A DNA stretch of 64,000 bases from Heterohyrax brucei (lineage: Eukaryota; Chordata; Mammalia; Hyracoidea; Procaviidae): NCBI GenBank assembly GCA_028571685.1, contig CM053164.1, positions 43,574,501 through 43,638,500 on the forward strand, read 5' to 3'. The position numbers and the translations under genes are program-made. The notes beneath the pieces are model-generated. The model searched no databases and was not told the origin of the DNA. It saw nothing but the letters and a program-made list of their open reading frames with translations. This document shows, piece after piece, positions 33,650 through 44,134 of the stretch. How positions within the stretch are numbered: position 1 is the stretch's first letter; each line of letters opens with the position of its first letter.

Positions 33650-34539
33650 TAATTGGAACATTGAATGTACAAAGTATGAACCTAGGAGAATTGGAAACTA
33701 CCAAAAATTAAACGGAACACATAAGCAATGATATCCCAGACATTAGTGAGCTGAAATGGACTGGTATGGGCCATCTCGAATCAGACAATCATATGGTTTT
33801 CTATGCCAGAATGAAAATTTGAAGAAGAATAGTGTTGTATTCATCATCAAAAAGAGCATTTCAAGATCTTTCCTGAAGTACAGTGCTGTTAGTGATAGAA
33901 AAATATCCATACACCTACAAGGAAGTCCAGTTAATATGATGCTATTCGAATTTATGCACTAACCACTAAGGCCAAAGAAGAAATTGAAGATTTTTTTACC
34001 GCTTCTGCAGTCCAAAAATTTGTCAATCTTGCAAACAGGATGCACTGATAATTACTGGTGATGGGAATGCAAAAATAGAAACAAATAACAAAAATCAGTA
34101 GTTGGAAAAATATGGCCTTGGTGATAGAAATGATGTCAGAAATTGTGTAACAGAATTTTACAAGACCAACAACTACATTGCACATGCCTTTTGTCACCAA
34201 CACACATGGCAACTGTACACGTGGACCTCACCAGACAGAATATACAGAAATCAAAGGGACTACATCTGTGGAAAAAGACAATGCAAAAGCTCCATATCAG
34301 CAGTCCAGCAAGACCAGGTGCTGACTGGGGCACAGATCATCAATAGCTGATATGGAAGTTCAAACTGAAACCGAGGAAAATCAGAACAAGCCCACAAGAG
34401 CCAAAGTACAACCTTGAGTATATCTTACCAGAGTTTAGAAACTATGTCAGTAACAGATTTGACTGAAGACCAGACAAACTATGGAATGACATCAAAGACA
34501 TCATCCATGAAGAAACCAAGAGGTCATTAGAAAGACAGG
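33650..34539 (+). pseudogene. RTE endonuclease domain, degraded
   Basis: The plus strand reads as an apurinic-like endonuclease of an RTE LINE in broken frames, for example GLHLWKKTMQKLH (34143-34346 frame). The DNA is colinear with the minus/plus pieces of the copy at 4055-6285. Stops and shifts abolish any product. The LTR at 34540 separates it from the RT. Confidence 0.75.
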
Positions 34540-35064
34540 TGTTTTACTCAGCTAGTGCTGCTGTCATAGAAATACCACAAGTGAATGACTTTAGCAAAGA
34601 AAAGTTTATTCTTACACAGCCCAGTAGGCTACAAGTCCAAAATCAAAATGTCCACTTCAGTCATAAGCTTTTCCCCTTGTCAGCTTTGGATGAAAGTCCT
34701 TGTGTTGCACCAGTCTTTGTTCAGGGAGCATCTTGGTGCAGGAACCTCAGGTCTGAAGGACACACTCTTCTCCTGGTGCTGCTTTCTTGATGGTGTGAGA
34801 TTCCCCATTCTCTTCTTGCTTCACTTTCCCTTTATCTCTTGTAGAATGAAAGGATAAAGGGTGGTACAAGCCATACTCCTGGGAAACTCCCTTTTCAGTG
34901 GAGAAGGGAGGTGATCTTATTAAGGGATTTACAGTCCCACCCTAATCCTCTAACATAGCATAGGAAAATCACTAAATGCAGGACAATCATAAAATATTGG
35001 GAATCATGGCCCAGCCACATGGCTACACACATTTGCGGGGGCAGGGAGGCATTATTCCATGACA
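34540..35064 (-). mobile_element. MaLR/ERVL-like solo LTR inside the RTE
   Basis: Starts TGTTTTACTCAGCTAGTGCTG and ends GGCATTATTCCATGACA, the reverse of the LTR at 23584-24105; length 525 bp. It separates RTE text ending ATTAGAAAGACAGG (34526-34539) from RTE text resuming AGAAGAAAAGATC (35070). A 5-bp TSD is no longer clear. Confidence 0.72.
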
Positions 35065-35349
35065 ACTTAGAAGAAAAGATCAAATTGGGTGTCAGAAGAG
35101 ACTCTGAAACTTGCTTTCGAATGTTGAGCAGCGAAAGCAAAAGAAAGGAATGATAAAGCAAAAGAACTGAACAGAAAATTTCAAAGGGCAGCTCAAGAAG
35201 ATGAAAGAAAGTATTATAATGGCATATGCAATGAGCTGGAAATAGAAAACCAAAAGCAAAGAACACATTCTGCATTTCTCAAGCTGAAAGCACTGAAAAA
35301 AATTCAAGCGTCAAGTTGCAACAGTGAAAGATTCTACAGAGAAAATATT

Positions 35350-36602
35350 AAATGACTCACAAAGCCTCAAAAGAAGATGAAAGGAATACACAGTCATTAT
35401 ACCAGAAAGAACTGATCGATGTTCAACCATCTGGAGATGTAGCGTATGATCAGGAACCAATGGTACTGGGGGAAGAAGTTGAAGCTGCACTAAAGGCATT
35501 GACAAAAAAAATAAATAAGGCTCCAGGAATTGATGAAATACCAATCCAGATGTTTCCACAAATGCATGCAGTGCTGGAAGTGCTCATTCCTCTATGCCAA
35601 GAAATTTGGAATACAGCTACCTGGCTAACTGATTAGAAGGGATCCATGTATATGCCTGTTCCCAAGAAAGGTGATCCAACCGAATGTGGAAATTACTGAA
35701 CAATATCATTAATGTCACACACAAGTAAAATTTTGCTAGTGATCATTCAAAAGCAACTACAGCAGTATATAGACAAGGACTTGCCAGAAATTCAAGCCAG
35801 ATTCAGAAGAAAACTTGGAACCAGGGATATCATTGCTGATGTCAGATGAATCTTGGCTGGAAGCAGAGAATGCCAGAAAGATGTTTACGTGTGTTTCATT
35901 GACTATGCTAAGGCGTTTGACTGTGTAGATCATAACAAATTATGGCTGATGTTGCAGAGAGTGGGAATTGTGGAACACTTAACTGTGCTCTTAAGGAATC
36001 TGTACATGGAACAAGAAGCAGTTGTGCAAACAGAACAAGGGGACACTGCGTGGTTTAAACTCAGGACAGGTGTATGGCATGGTAGTATCCTTTCACCATA
36101 CCTTTTCAATCTGTATGCTGAGCAAATAATACAAGAATCTGAACTCTGAAGAAGAACAAGGCAACAGGCGAGGCAGCAGGATTGGAGGAAGCCTCATTAA
36201 CAATCTGAGCTATGCAGATGACACAACCTTGCTTGCTAGAAGTGAAGAGGATATGAAACACTTACTGATGAAGATCAAGACCACAGCCTTCAGTATGGAT
36301 TGCACTGCAACATCAAGAAAGCAAAAAATTTTTGCAACTGGACCAGTAAGCAACAGCATGATAAATAGAGAAAGGATTGAGGTTGTCAAGAATTTCATTT
36401 TACTTGATTCCACAATCAATACCCATGAAAGCAGCAGTCAAGAAATGAAAAGACACATTGCATTGGGAAAATTTGCTGCAAAGGACCCCTTGAAAGTACT
36501 GAAAAGTAAGGAAGTAACCTTGAAGACTAAGGTGCAGCTGACTTAAGCTGTGTTACTTTCAGTCACGTTCTATGCATGTGAAAGCTGGACAATGAATAAA
36601 GA
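35350..36602 (+). pseudogene. RTE reverse transcriptase ORF, degraded
   Basis: Broken frames carry the RT order. An EAALKALTKKINKAPGIDEI stretch (35352-35636 frame) is the fingers start. VPKKGDPTECGNY follows near 35655. Motif A FIDYAKAFDCVDH is near 35896-35934, then an RTGVWHGSILSPYLFNLYAE stretch at 36064-36123. YADDTTLLARSEEDM is near 36211-36255. At least one stop (near 35634) and several shifts separate these pieces. The catalytic YADD and motif A aspartates are still encoded, but no continuous polypeptide can be made. Confidence 0.85.
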
Positions 36603-36869
36603 AGACAGGTGAAGAATTTATGCCTTTGAACTGTGGTATTGGAGAAGAATAGTGAATATACCACAGGCTGCTAAAAGAACAAACAGATCTGTTCTGGAAG
36701 AAATACAACCAGAGTGTTCCTTGGAAGCAAGGATGGTGAGACTGCGTCTTAACATACTTGGGATATGTAAGACACAGTCCCTCCATCCTTGCTTCCAAGG
36801 AGCCCTCAGATGTGCATAGGGTCTCTGTCAGTGAACCAACCTGAGAGCACCTAACAACATAACCACAAC

Positions 36870-37405
36870 GTGGATATGCCGCCTTTTATTTATTTATGAA
36901 CCAGCTAGCTGATAGATACTTGGATTGTTTTTAGTTTGGGGCTATTATGCCTAATGCTTTTCTGAACAGTCATGTACAAATTTTTTGTGCAATTTTTGGT
37001 TTGTTTTTCATTTCTCTTGGGTAGATACCTAGTACACAAAATGCTGAGCTGTGTAGTAGTGTATGTTTATCCTTTTTGGGAAACTCCCAAACTGTTTTCC
37101 AAAGTGACTATTATTTTACATTCTCACCAACAGTGTATGAATGCTCCAGTTTCTCTCTACATCATCATCATTACTGCTATTTGGTATAGTCAAACTTTTA
37201 AATTTTAGCCATCCTTTAATTATTATTTATAAAAGTCTCTATTAATCCTTTTAATTTCTTTTGAATATGTAGTTACCCTCCTCCCCAGTTATTCCTGACC
37301 CTGTATGCATTTTCTCTCTTTTTTGTCTTAGAATAATCTTATTGCTCTTACCAAAGAAACAATTTTTGGTTTCATTGATTTTTTTCCTATGGTGTTAGTT
37401 TTCTA
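36870..37405 (-). mobile_element. Old L1 antisense, part 2 of 3
   Basis: GGATATGCCGCCTTTTATTT, CTTGGATTGTTTTTAG and CATTTCTCTTGGGTAGATACC (37009-37029), with CCAAACTGTTTTCCAAAGTG (37086-37105), are the classic reverse L1 3' region. It continues the piece at 31575-31984. From 37230, AAGAAACAATTTTTGGTTTC is ORF2-like text. The mariner interrupts it at 37406. Confidence 0.8.
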
Positions 37406-37616
37406 CAAGGTCTGGTAATTAAGTTTGTGACCTTGCCACCATGTGCTTACATTGGTAGCACTGTACAAACAACTCATTAAGGTTTCATAACCTTGGTGTA
37501 TCAGTGCTTCACAGCTGTGTTTGTGTTGACATGTGGTGGTGTCTTGCTGAGTGGCGTTCATTATCATTGTTGTGTGTTTTTGTGTGCCATTGCAAGAACA
37601 TCAGCACTTGAATTAG

Positions 37617-39082
37617 AGCAATGAACAAACATTAAGTTTCTTGTTAAACTTGGAAAGAGTGGAAGTGAAATCAGGGACATATTAGTCCAAGTTTATGGGG
37701 ATAATGCTGTAAAGAAAACAGCAGTGTACAAATGGGTTAAATATTTTTCTTTGGGGAGAGAACCATCAGTGATAAAGAGAGATCAGGGCCACAAGCATAA
37801 CTGATGAAAACATTGCAAAAATTCATTGAATTATGTGTCAAAATCATCAGCTGGCTGAGAAGCAGAGCAGGCCAATTAACATCAATAGAGAAATAGTTAG
37901 GAAAAATCTTAACTGAAAATCTTGGCATGGGGAAAATGTGTGCAAAAATGGTCCTGAAGGAGCTCACTGATGAACAAAAGCAAAGGAGAGTTGAGATTTG
38001 CCACGACCTCTTGGAGAGGGAAGATGATGCTTCAGGATGTGTTATCATTAGTGATGAAACATGGGTTAACCAATACAATATTGACACAAAGCATCAAAGT
38101 ACACAATGGAAGTCAGCCAGTCCTCCATGACCAGAACTGTTCCATCAGTCTATGCTACCTTTTTTATATCAGAGAGATTGTTCAGTATGACTTTGTACCA
38201 ACTGGACAAACAGTTAACTAAGTTTACTATTTTGAAGTTGTCATGAATTGAATTGTGTTCCCCCACCCCCACCCTACCCAAGGTTGTGTGTGGCCATGTG
38301 ACTGGGCCATGATTTCCTAGTGTTTTGTGATTGTCCTCCATTTTGTGATTTTGCTGTGCTGTATGTTAAAGGATTGGGGTAGAACTGTAAATCCCTTCAT
38401 AGGATTACCTCCCTGCTCTACTGTAAAGGGAGTTTCCCTGGAGTATGGTTTGCTCCACCCTTAATCCTTTTATTCTGCAGGAGATGGGGGGAAAGGGAGG
38501 CAAGCAGAGAATTGGGAACCTCACACCATCAAGGAAGCAGCACCAGGAGAAGAGCGCATCCTTCAATCTGAGGTTCCTGCGCCAAGATGCTCCCTGCACA
38601 GACTGATGCAATACCAGCCTTTCCTCCAGAGCCAACAAGGGGGAAAGCCTTCCCCCGGAGCAGACATCCTGAATTTGGACTTGTAGCCTACCAGACTGTG
38701 TAAGAATAAACCTTCCTTTGTTAAAGCCATCTAGTATTTCTGTCAGAGCAGCACTAGCTGACTAAAGCGGAAGTGCTGAAAAGATTGCATGAAAAAGATG
38801 AAAACAACCTGAAGTTTTTGCCAACAACTCAGGGTTCTTGCATCATGACCCTGCACCAGCTCACATAGAACTACCTGTGAAGGAGTTTTTAGCCCATAAA
38901 CAAATAACTGGACTGGAACACACTCCCTGCTCACCGGATCTAGCCCCCAATGACTTTGTTCTTTACCAGAAGGTAAAGGAAATATTTAAGGGAAGACATT
39001 TTGATAACATTTAAGACATCAAGGGTAATACAGTGACAGCTCTGATGGCCATTCCAGAAAGAGTTCAAAACTGGCTTTGAAG
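37617..39082 (+). pseudogene. mariner transposase, degraded and LTR-interrupted
   Basis: The N-terminal helix-turn-helix region reads KFLVKLGKSGSEIRDILVQ and KKTAVYKWVKYF (37630-37760). The middle reads KMVLKELTDEQKQRRVEI (37942-37997) and the first catalytic box VIISDETW (38041-38066). After the LTR the second box is HHDPAPAH (about 38841) and the third is SPDLAPND (about 38936). Exactly 34 residues separate the last two aspartates, the D,D34D signature of mariners. Several stops and shifts break the frame, so no active enzyme is encoded. Confidence 0.9.
38239..38769 (+). mobile_element. MaLR/ERVL-like solo LTR with 5-bp TSD
   Basis: Starts TGTCATGAATTGAATTGTG, ends AGCACTAGCTGACTAAAGCG, 531 bp. 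It is flanked by GAAGT (38234-38238 and 38770-38774), a 5-bp TSD as expected for ERVL-type elements. AATAAA lies at 38705-38710. It interrupts the mariner transposase frame, so it postdates the mariner. Confidence 0.82.
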
Positions 39083-39217
39083 GGTGGACTACGCGTTGGT
39101 GTCAGTGCATAGTTTACCAAGGGAAGTACTTCATAGGTGACTGTAGTGATATTCAGCAATGAGGTATGTAGCAGTTTTTCTAGGATGAGTTCACAAGCTT
39201 AATTGTCAGACCTCAAA

Positions 39218-40340
39218 TACTTGCTGATTTTCTGTTGTGTTCCATATGAAGTACTCAGAAGGATTATTAAAATCTCCAACCACAAATGTTGAATCATCTA
39301 TTAATCCTTTCAGTTCTATCAGTTTTGTTATTAGGTGCATAAACATTTATGATTGCTGTAGCTTCCTGATTTATTAATTCTGTTATCATGAAATACCTAT
39401 CTTTGTGTCTAATAATATTTCTTGTCTTAAAGTCTATTTTATCTATCACTAATAGAGCCATTCCATTGCTCTCAACCTTTTTTTTAACCTTTGTACCTAA
39501 AGTTTCTCTCTTATAGATAGCATATAGTTGGCTTTTTCTTTTCAATCCTTGTTACCAATCTCTGTCTTTTTTCTGGAGAGTTTAATACATTGACTTGTAA
39601 TGTAATCATTGTTATCTTTTGATTTAATTTTGTAATTTTGATGTTTTCTATGTGTTTCATTCTTTTGTCTTGTAGTTCTACTTATGTATTCTGTTTTAGT
39701 CAAAAAAAATTTAACTACATTTTTAATTTCCTGTTTGAAGCATTACAGTATACATCTCTAACTTAACACAGTTTAATTCAGGTTAGCAATGACTTCATTC
39801 TGGCACAGCACAATTTTACCCCTTACCACCTCTTCATTTGTGCTATTCCTTTTCATATATATATGTATATGTTGTGATAAAAACACAATACAGCATCTTC
39901 TACTGTTGATGTATACAATGTTGTATTTTCTAAAGACATTCAAAGAAGAGAACAGAAAAATATATTTCCTTTGTATTATACTCTGTCCATTATTTCCAGC
40001 CTATCTTTGCAGGGATTAGATTGGTCTGTTATTTTTCATAGTTCTTATAGCTGATGCAGAGAGGTGGGATTTAGTTAGTCTGCGTTTCTTACTCTAGTTT
40101 TTTATATTGTTTTAAATGATTAAAGTTCCCACGTATCTCTTAATATTCTTCTTTCTGTAATTGTATTAATTCTTTCATTGGTTTTTACCTTATATTAAAT
40201 CCAGAAAACAGTTATTTTGTCTTTCAGAGAACCTAGTTTCTGGTAACACTTACTTGAGAGGAAATTGACAACCAAAGACTAATTCTTTTAGTATTTTCAA
40301 TAATTCTTTCCATATAGTGCTATAATCAAAGCCAGTAAGT
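39218..40340 (-). mobile_element. Old L1 antisense, part 3 of 3, ORF2 endonuclease and upstream
   Basis: TAATCCTTTCAGTTCTATC (39301-39319), GTTATTAGGTGCATAAAC (39328-39345) and ATAGCATATAGTTGGC (39518-39533) are reverse L1 ORF2 text. Less conserved old L1 text continues to about 40340. The 3'-to-5' order across the three pieces is consistent with one insertion. Confidence 0.7.
39294..39545 (-). pseudogene. L1 ORF2 endonuclease fragment
   Basis: An 83-codon minus-strand frame reads GMALLVIDKIDFKTRNIIRH, KDRYFMI and INVYAPNN. The order and spacing match the L1 ORF2 endonuclease region (GVAIL..DK.DFK...KDKEGHYIM...N.YAPN). It is a remnant, open only by chance. Confidence 0.75.
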
Positions 40341-40344
40341 CAGA

Positions 40345-40641
40345 AAAAACAGGACAACTTTTTAAGTAAAAATCAGCAGCTTCTGTGTATTGCTAGAAGT
40401 ACTCCTTCCACACCCTGATTCTGACAGACTGTATTATTACTACTATAACAAAGAAAATTATTTGCATTGTTGTTATACTGTATTTTCACCACTAAAAGAC
40501 AAAGCTACCTTAGTAACAACCACTCACTCAGTTCCCAAGAAATGTGGGATGGACTTTCATCTCTTTGCTAACAAAATAATGTCGTTGCTACTGAAACAAT
40601 ATTTTTTATGAAGTATTTAGCAGACAGCAAATAAAGAAGGC
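40345..40641. other. Unique sequence
   Basis: A 73-codon frame (40390-40611) has five consecutive Tyr codons from a TAT/TAC run. No family recognised. Confidence 0.35.
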
Positions 40642-40654
40642 TAGTAGATAATTC

Positions 40655-40824
40655 CCATTGGAAACCCTGATGGCATAGTGGTCAAGTGCTACAGCTACTA
40701 ACTAAAAGGTCAGCAGTTCAAATCCACTAGGCGCTCCTCACAAACTCCATGGGGCAGTTCTACTGTGTCCTGTAGCGTCAGTATGAGTAGGAATCGACTC
40801 GACAGCAGTGGGTTTGGTTTTGGT
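40655..40824 (+). mobile_element. AfroSINE, short type, with perfect 13-bp TSD
   Basis: Runs from CCATTGGAAACCCTGATGG through TAGTGGTCAAGTGC (A-box-like) and GGTCAGCAGTTCAAATCC (B-box-like) to GGGTTTGGTTTTGGT. Flanks TAGTAGATAATTC at 40642-40654 and 40825-40837 are identical. It is one of the best preserved copies in the window. Confidence 0.96.
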
Positions 40825-40864
40825 TAGTAGATAATTCAGTCAAACTAGACTGCGATGTTTCTCA

Positions 40865-42000
40865 AAGCTTTCTTACTTTAAAAAAATTTATTGTGTGACA
40901 AGTCAATTTGTCATACAAAAACTTAGACACGTTGCTCTGTAACTCTAGCTGCTCTCGCCACTGTCTGCCAACACATTCCTCCTGTATTTCCTGTGTCCAT
41001 TCAGTCAGATCCTGTCTCTTTCTGTCCTCTTGTCTCACCCCTGGACGGGAGCCACCCAGTTAGTCCCATGTATCTGCTTAAGCAAAGAAGCACACACTTA
41101 ACCAGTATCATTTTATGTCTTATAGCTCAGTCTGAAGAGTCGGCTTTGGAAATGATTTCAGTTCTGGGCTAACAGAGAGTCTGAGGGCTGTGTCTTGCAG
41201 GGACCCTCCGGTCTGTCAGATCATCAAGTCTGGTCTTTTTACTAGAGTTCAGGTTCTGCACCCCACATTTCTAGCACTCTATGAGGGCCTCTTTGTTGAG
41301 TTCCCTATAAGGGTGGTCTCTGGTGTCAGCCATGCACCATCAAGTTTTTCTAGTCACGTGCTGATAATAGTCAATCTCTGGTTTGTGTGACTGTTTCTAT
41401 CTCTTGGGCTCATATTTTCCTTGTGTCCTTTATGATTCCGTGCTCCAGATGGGTTGGAACCAATGGATGCTACTTAGATGGCTGCTTCTTCATTTTTAAG
41501 ACCCAGTTGCCACTTTCCAAACTGGGATACAGGATGTTTTCTTAAAAAACTTCATCATGCCAGTTGACCTAGTTGTCCCCTGAAATCATGGTCCATGCCA
41601 GACCTCTGCTACTGTGTCCTTTGAAGTGTTTGGTTATATTTAGGAAACTTCTCAGCTTTTGGTTTAGTTCAGTTGTGCAGACTGGACTAATTATTCAACA
41701 ACAGCAAAAAGTTCTGCACCAATGTAACACCTCTAGCTGCTCTACCCACCGTCTGGCAACACATTCCTCCTGTATTTCCTGTGTCCATGCAGTCAGATCC
41801 TGTCTCTCTCTGTCCTTTCATCTCACCTCTGGACAGGAGTTGCCCAGTTAGTCCCATGTATCTACTTAAGCGAAGAAGCACACACTTCTTTTCTATGTGT
41901 TGTCCATCCGTTCACCTAATTTAATTCTCATCTACTGTCTAATTAATAAATACCCGCTCTCCTCCTCACCTTTGTAGCCATGAGAGACTCTTTTCTTCTG
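40865..42000 (-). mobile_element. Afrotherian L1 3' UTR, antisense, with an internal second 3' end
   Basis: The 3' terminus is at TTAAAAAAATTTATTGTGTG (40879-40898). The 3' UTR continues through GATCAAGTCTGG-type text near 41225, CTCTTGGGCTCATATTTTCC (41401-41420) and GTTGACCTAGTTGTCCCC (41563-41580), to ACTGTCTAATTAATAAATAC near 41934. The 160-bp block at 40941-41100 recurs at 41728-41888, interrupting the UTR. Confidence 0.75.
41689..41888 (-). mobile_element. Short second L1 3' end nested in the L1 3' UTR
   Basis: CCTCTAGCTGCTCTACCCACC through AACACATTCCTCCTG and GTCCCATGTATCTACTTAAG repeats the block at 40941-41100 in the same orientation. On its right, UTR text resumes with TTCTATGTGTTGTCC. 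The simplest reading is a severely 5'-truncated L1 inserted into an older L1 UTR. Confidence 0.55.
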
Positions 42001-43114
42001 AAAACTTGCTTACTTTTAAAAATAGAAATCACATTTTTATATAAATGAATATAAATGAAGAGTATTCACAATCATTGAAGTTATTAAAAGTACAAACCAC
42101 AATGGTACATGTTAGAGTTTATTATACACTAAAACTATAAGAAATATTATACTACTTTAGAGTTAGCATGTTTACTTCAGATCAGGCATATGTAAAGATT
42201 TGTAGTTTCATCTTATCATTTCTAATAGTAATAATAACTGTCAAAGCAGAAGGAGCTAAAATTGATCATGAACAAAAAGTGAAACCAATCGGTTCTCAAC
42301 ATTGTTGAAAATGGTAAAAGATATGGAAAAAGAAAATCTGTTTTGCTTTCTAAGTACTTTTGCTATAGTTATGATAACTGTTGAACCTTTTCCGTATTTT
42401 AAACATTTTGGGTTGGTTTCCTTCCTGCAACTTCCTTGAAAGTGGTTAGCCGTACTAGAGAAAGTGTTTTCATGTTTTGGTTACATACGCAATTACCTTG
42501 CTTTATTGTCTCAATAGTTATAGTCCTATCGAAGTCACTGTCACAGTTTTCTTGAGTCGAATTGGAACTTCTTTCCCTTTAGACTGTATTTCTGGATGTC
42601 TTTTTTGTGTTTTCTGACATTGGTTTGAGAATTTATTAATATTTGTTGGGGATGTTCCTTCTAGTGCCTTGGATTTATGTGATATGTCTATAATGATCAT
42701 AACGCGCTTCTTGTATCATAGTTGTAGGTCAGGTACCTAATACCATGCAGTGGATTTCCCCCATACCCTCTTATATGTGTCATATAATTTTTTGTAGGCA
42801 TAACCATTAGATTAAAGTAATTACTAAAGTGAACTTATCTGATCAAAGAATGGTCACGGAAACTCTGTCAGTGGTTTTAACATGAGGATTTCTGCTGCAG
42901 CTTTCAAATTAACAAATTATAGTTGGAGGAGGCATCTTACTCAGTGAAATAAAGGAAGCTGTTTACACAAAGTAAGTGTTATAGTGTTGAACTAGTTCAG
43001 TATAACTTTTCCATAGAATTAATATTCCAGTATTATTGACATTGGTGTGGCATAGGTGTTATGTTGGTGCAGTACTTTTTGCTGTTGTTGAATAATTATG
43101 GGAATAATTATCAA
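42001..43114. other. Mostly unique AT-rich sequence
   Basis: No gene recognised. Positions 43061-43098 hold a 38-bp segment that is the inverted match of 41689-41726 (see findings). Confidence 0.4.
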
Positions 43115-43325
43115 TATGTGTTGAATATATACTGTATTTCAAACACTGTTCTCAGCACTTTATGTATTATGTTATTTAAATCTCACAGTATCCTGAGGGT
43201 AATAACTTGTATTACTCTGTTTTATAAATGGCAAAACTGTGGTACAAAAACATTAAATATGTTCATGGTATATGGCAAAGTCAGGATTTAAACCTACAAA
43301 CAACCGATTTCAAAAGCTGAAATGC
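43115..43325 (-). mobile_element. MIR SINE
   Basis: GAATATATACTGTATTTCAAACACTG, then GTATTACTCTGTTTTATAAATGGC and GGCAAAGTCAGGATTTAAACC, are the reverse MIR in full order. Confidence 0.7.
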
Positions 43326-43818
43326 ATTACTATACTGACTCAGATAATTGGTTGGCAGTCCTCAAGTAGGTGCGATGAATTCTAAAAGCCTTTAGAGCTT
43401 CAAAGGGAACCTGTAAACTCCTGGAGCAAATGCAGAGGACCAGTGTCCATCCATGCACAAATTAGGGAGAAGGGGACTGCCTCATCTAGAAGAAACCTGA
43501 ATGGCTTTCTCAGCAGTGGTGACGTTCTTGATCTGAAGGCAGCAAGTCATGGAGCTGGAGCAGTTTTATAACAGTATTAACAAGGTGTTTCCAAATTAGT
43601 CGTAATCCCCTGCTCCATCTCCTTTGTGGCCAGTGGCACATGTCAACTCAGGTTACAGTCACTCTGTGGCCACAGAAAGAGCAAAATTATGTTAGGCGGC
43701 TTCATGAAAGAATTAACCAGCTACTGATTACAGAAAACCAGATTTAGTCTTTTTAGACTCAGGGAACGTGGCCAATGGTAACAGCTGATCTCACGAAGTC
43801 CGTGCAAACCTATAAAGT
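43326..43818. other. Unique sequence
   Basis: No repeat or gene recognised. Confidence 0.35.
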
Positions 43819-44021
43819 CACATGCCTGCAGAAGCCAGAAAGGAGTGCTGATGGGGGGTGGGCTGCATTCTGAGACAACAGGGAGTGGTAGGGACTACGG
43901 CAAAGTGCATGCTCATTTACACATGCCTGCAGAAGCCAGATAGGAGTGCTGGTATAGGGGTGGCTGGGTTCAGAGACAACAGGGAGTGGTAGGGACTACG
44001 GCAAAGTGCGTGCTCCTTTAC
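43819..44021. repeat. Two-copy tandem duplication, 101-bp unit
   Basis: CACATGCCTGCAGAAGCCAG opens both copies (43819 and 43920). Both contain GACAACAGGGAGTGGTAGGG and ACTACGGCAAAGTGC and end in a TTTACA segment. Copies differ at a handful of positions and by a small indel near 43858, so the duplication is not very recent but is not ancient. Confidence 0.95.
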
Positions 44022-44042
44022 ATATTTCAGGGTTTTTTTAAA

Positions 44043-44064
44043 ATGAATAAATAAATAAATAAGC
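44043..44064. repeat. AATA tetranucleotide run
   Basis: AATGAATAAATAAATAAATAAG, about five units. Confidence 0.8.
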
Positions 44065-44134
44065 GGAGTACAATCTAAATGCATCTTTGAAGTGGATCAA
44101 ACTTGAGGTCCTATGAATCATTGTAAAGAAAGTT

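Larger units (their letters stand above)
31985..36869 (+). mobile_element. RTE (Bov-B-like) LINE, near full length, carrying two later insertions
   Basis: Subtracting the L1 (32417-33647) and the LTR (34540-35064) leaves about 3.1 kb, close to the usual full length of about 3.2 kb for Bov-B LINEs. The order is complete. A 5' region lies at 31985-32416. Endonuclease begins near ATTGGAACATTGAATGTAC (33652). The linker and RT follow from 35065. Motif A (FIDYAKAFD) is at 35896-35922, the YADD catalytic box at 36211-36222, and the C-terminus ends at CACCTAACAACATAACC (36848-36864). It lies in an old L1, and both flanks carry a GGATAT core (31984-31989 and 36873-36878), compatible with a short TSD. 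Frames are interrupted by stops and shifts, so it is not active. Confidence 0.92.
37406..39217 (+). mobile_element. mariner DNA transposon with an LTR inserted in its transposase
   Basis: Terminal inverted repeats match: AGGTCTGGTAATTAAG at the left (37408-37423) against AGGTCTGACAATTAAG read from the right end (39198-39213, reverse complement). TA dinucleotides flank both ends (37404-37405 and 39218-39219). Removing the 531-bp LTR leaves about 1.28 kb, the usual mariner size. It is inserted into an old antisense L1, with L1 text resuming immediately after 39219. Confidence 0.9.

Noticed and set aside
35853-36149. 98-codon RT-like frame as a possible domesticated gene
   Set aside because: It is one fragment of a degraded RTE ORF with stops and shifts on either side.
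37927-38130. mariner transposase piece as a host (domesticated) gene
   Set aside because: The reading frame is broken before and after and is split by an LTR, so there is no sign of selection on it.
40655-40824. tRNA gene suggested by A-box and B-box in the SINE
   Set aside because: The boxes belong to the AfroSINE head; flanking TSDs and the GGTTTGG tail show that it is a retroposon.
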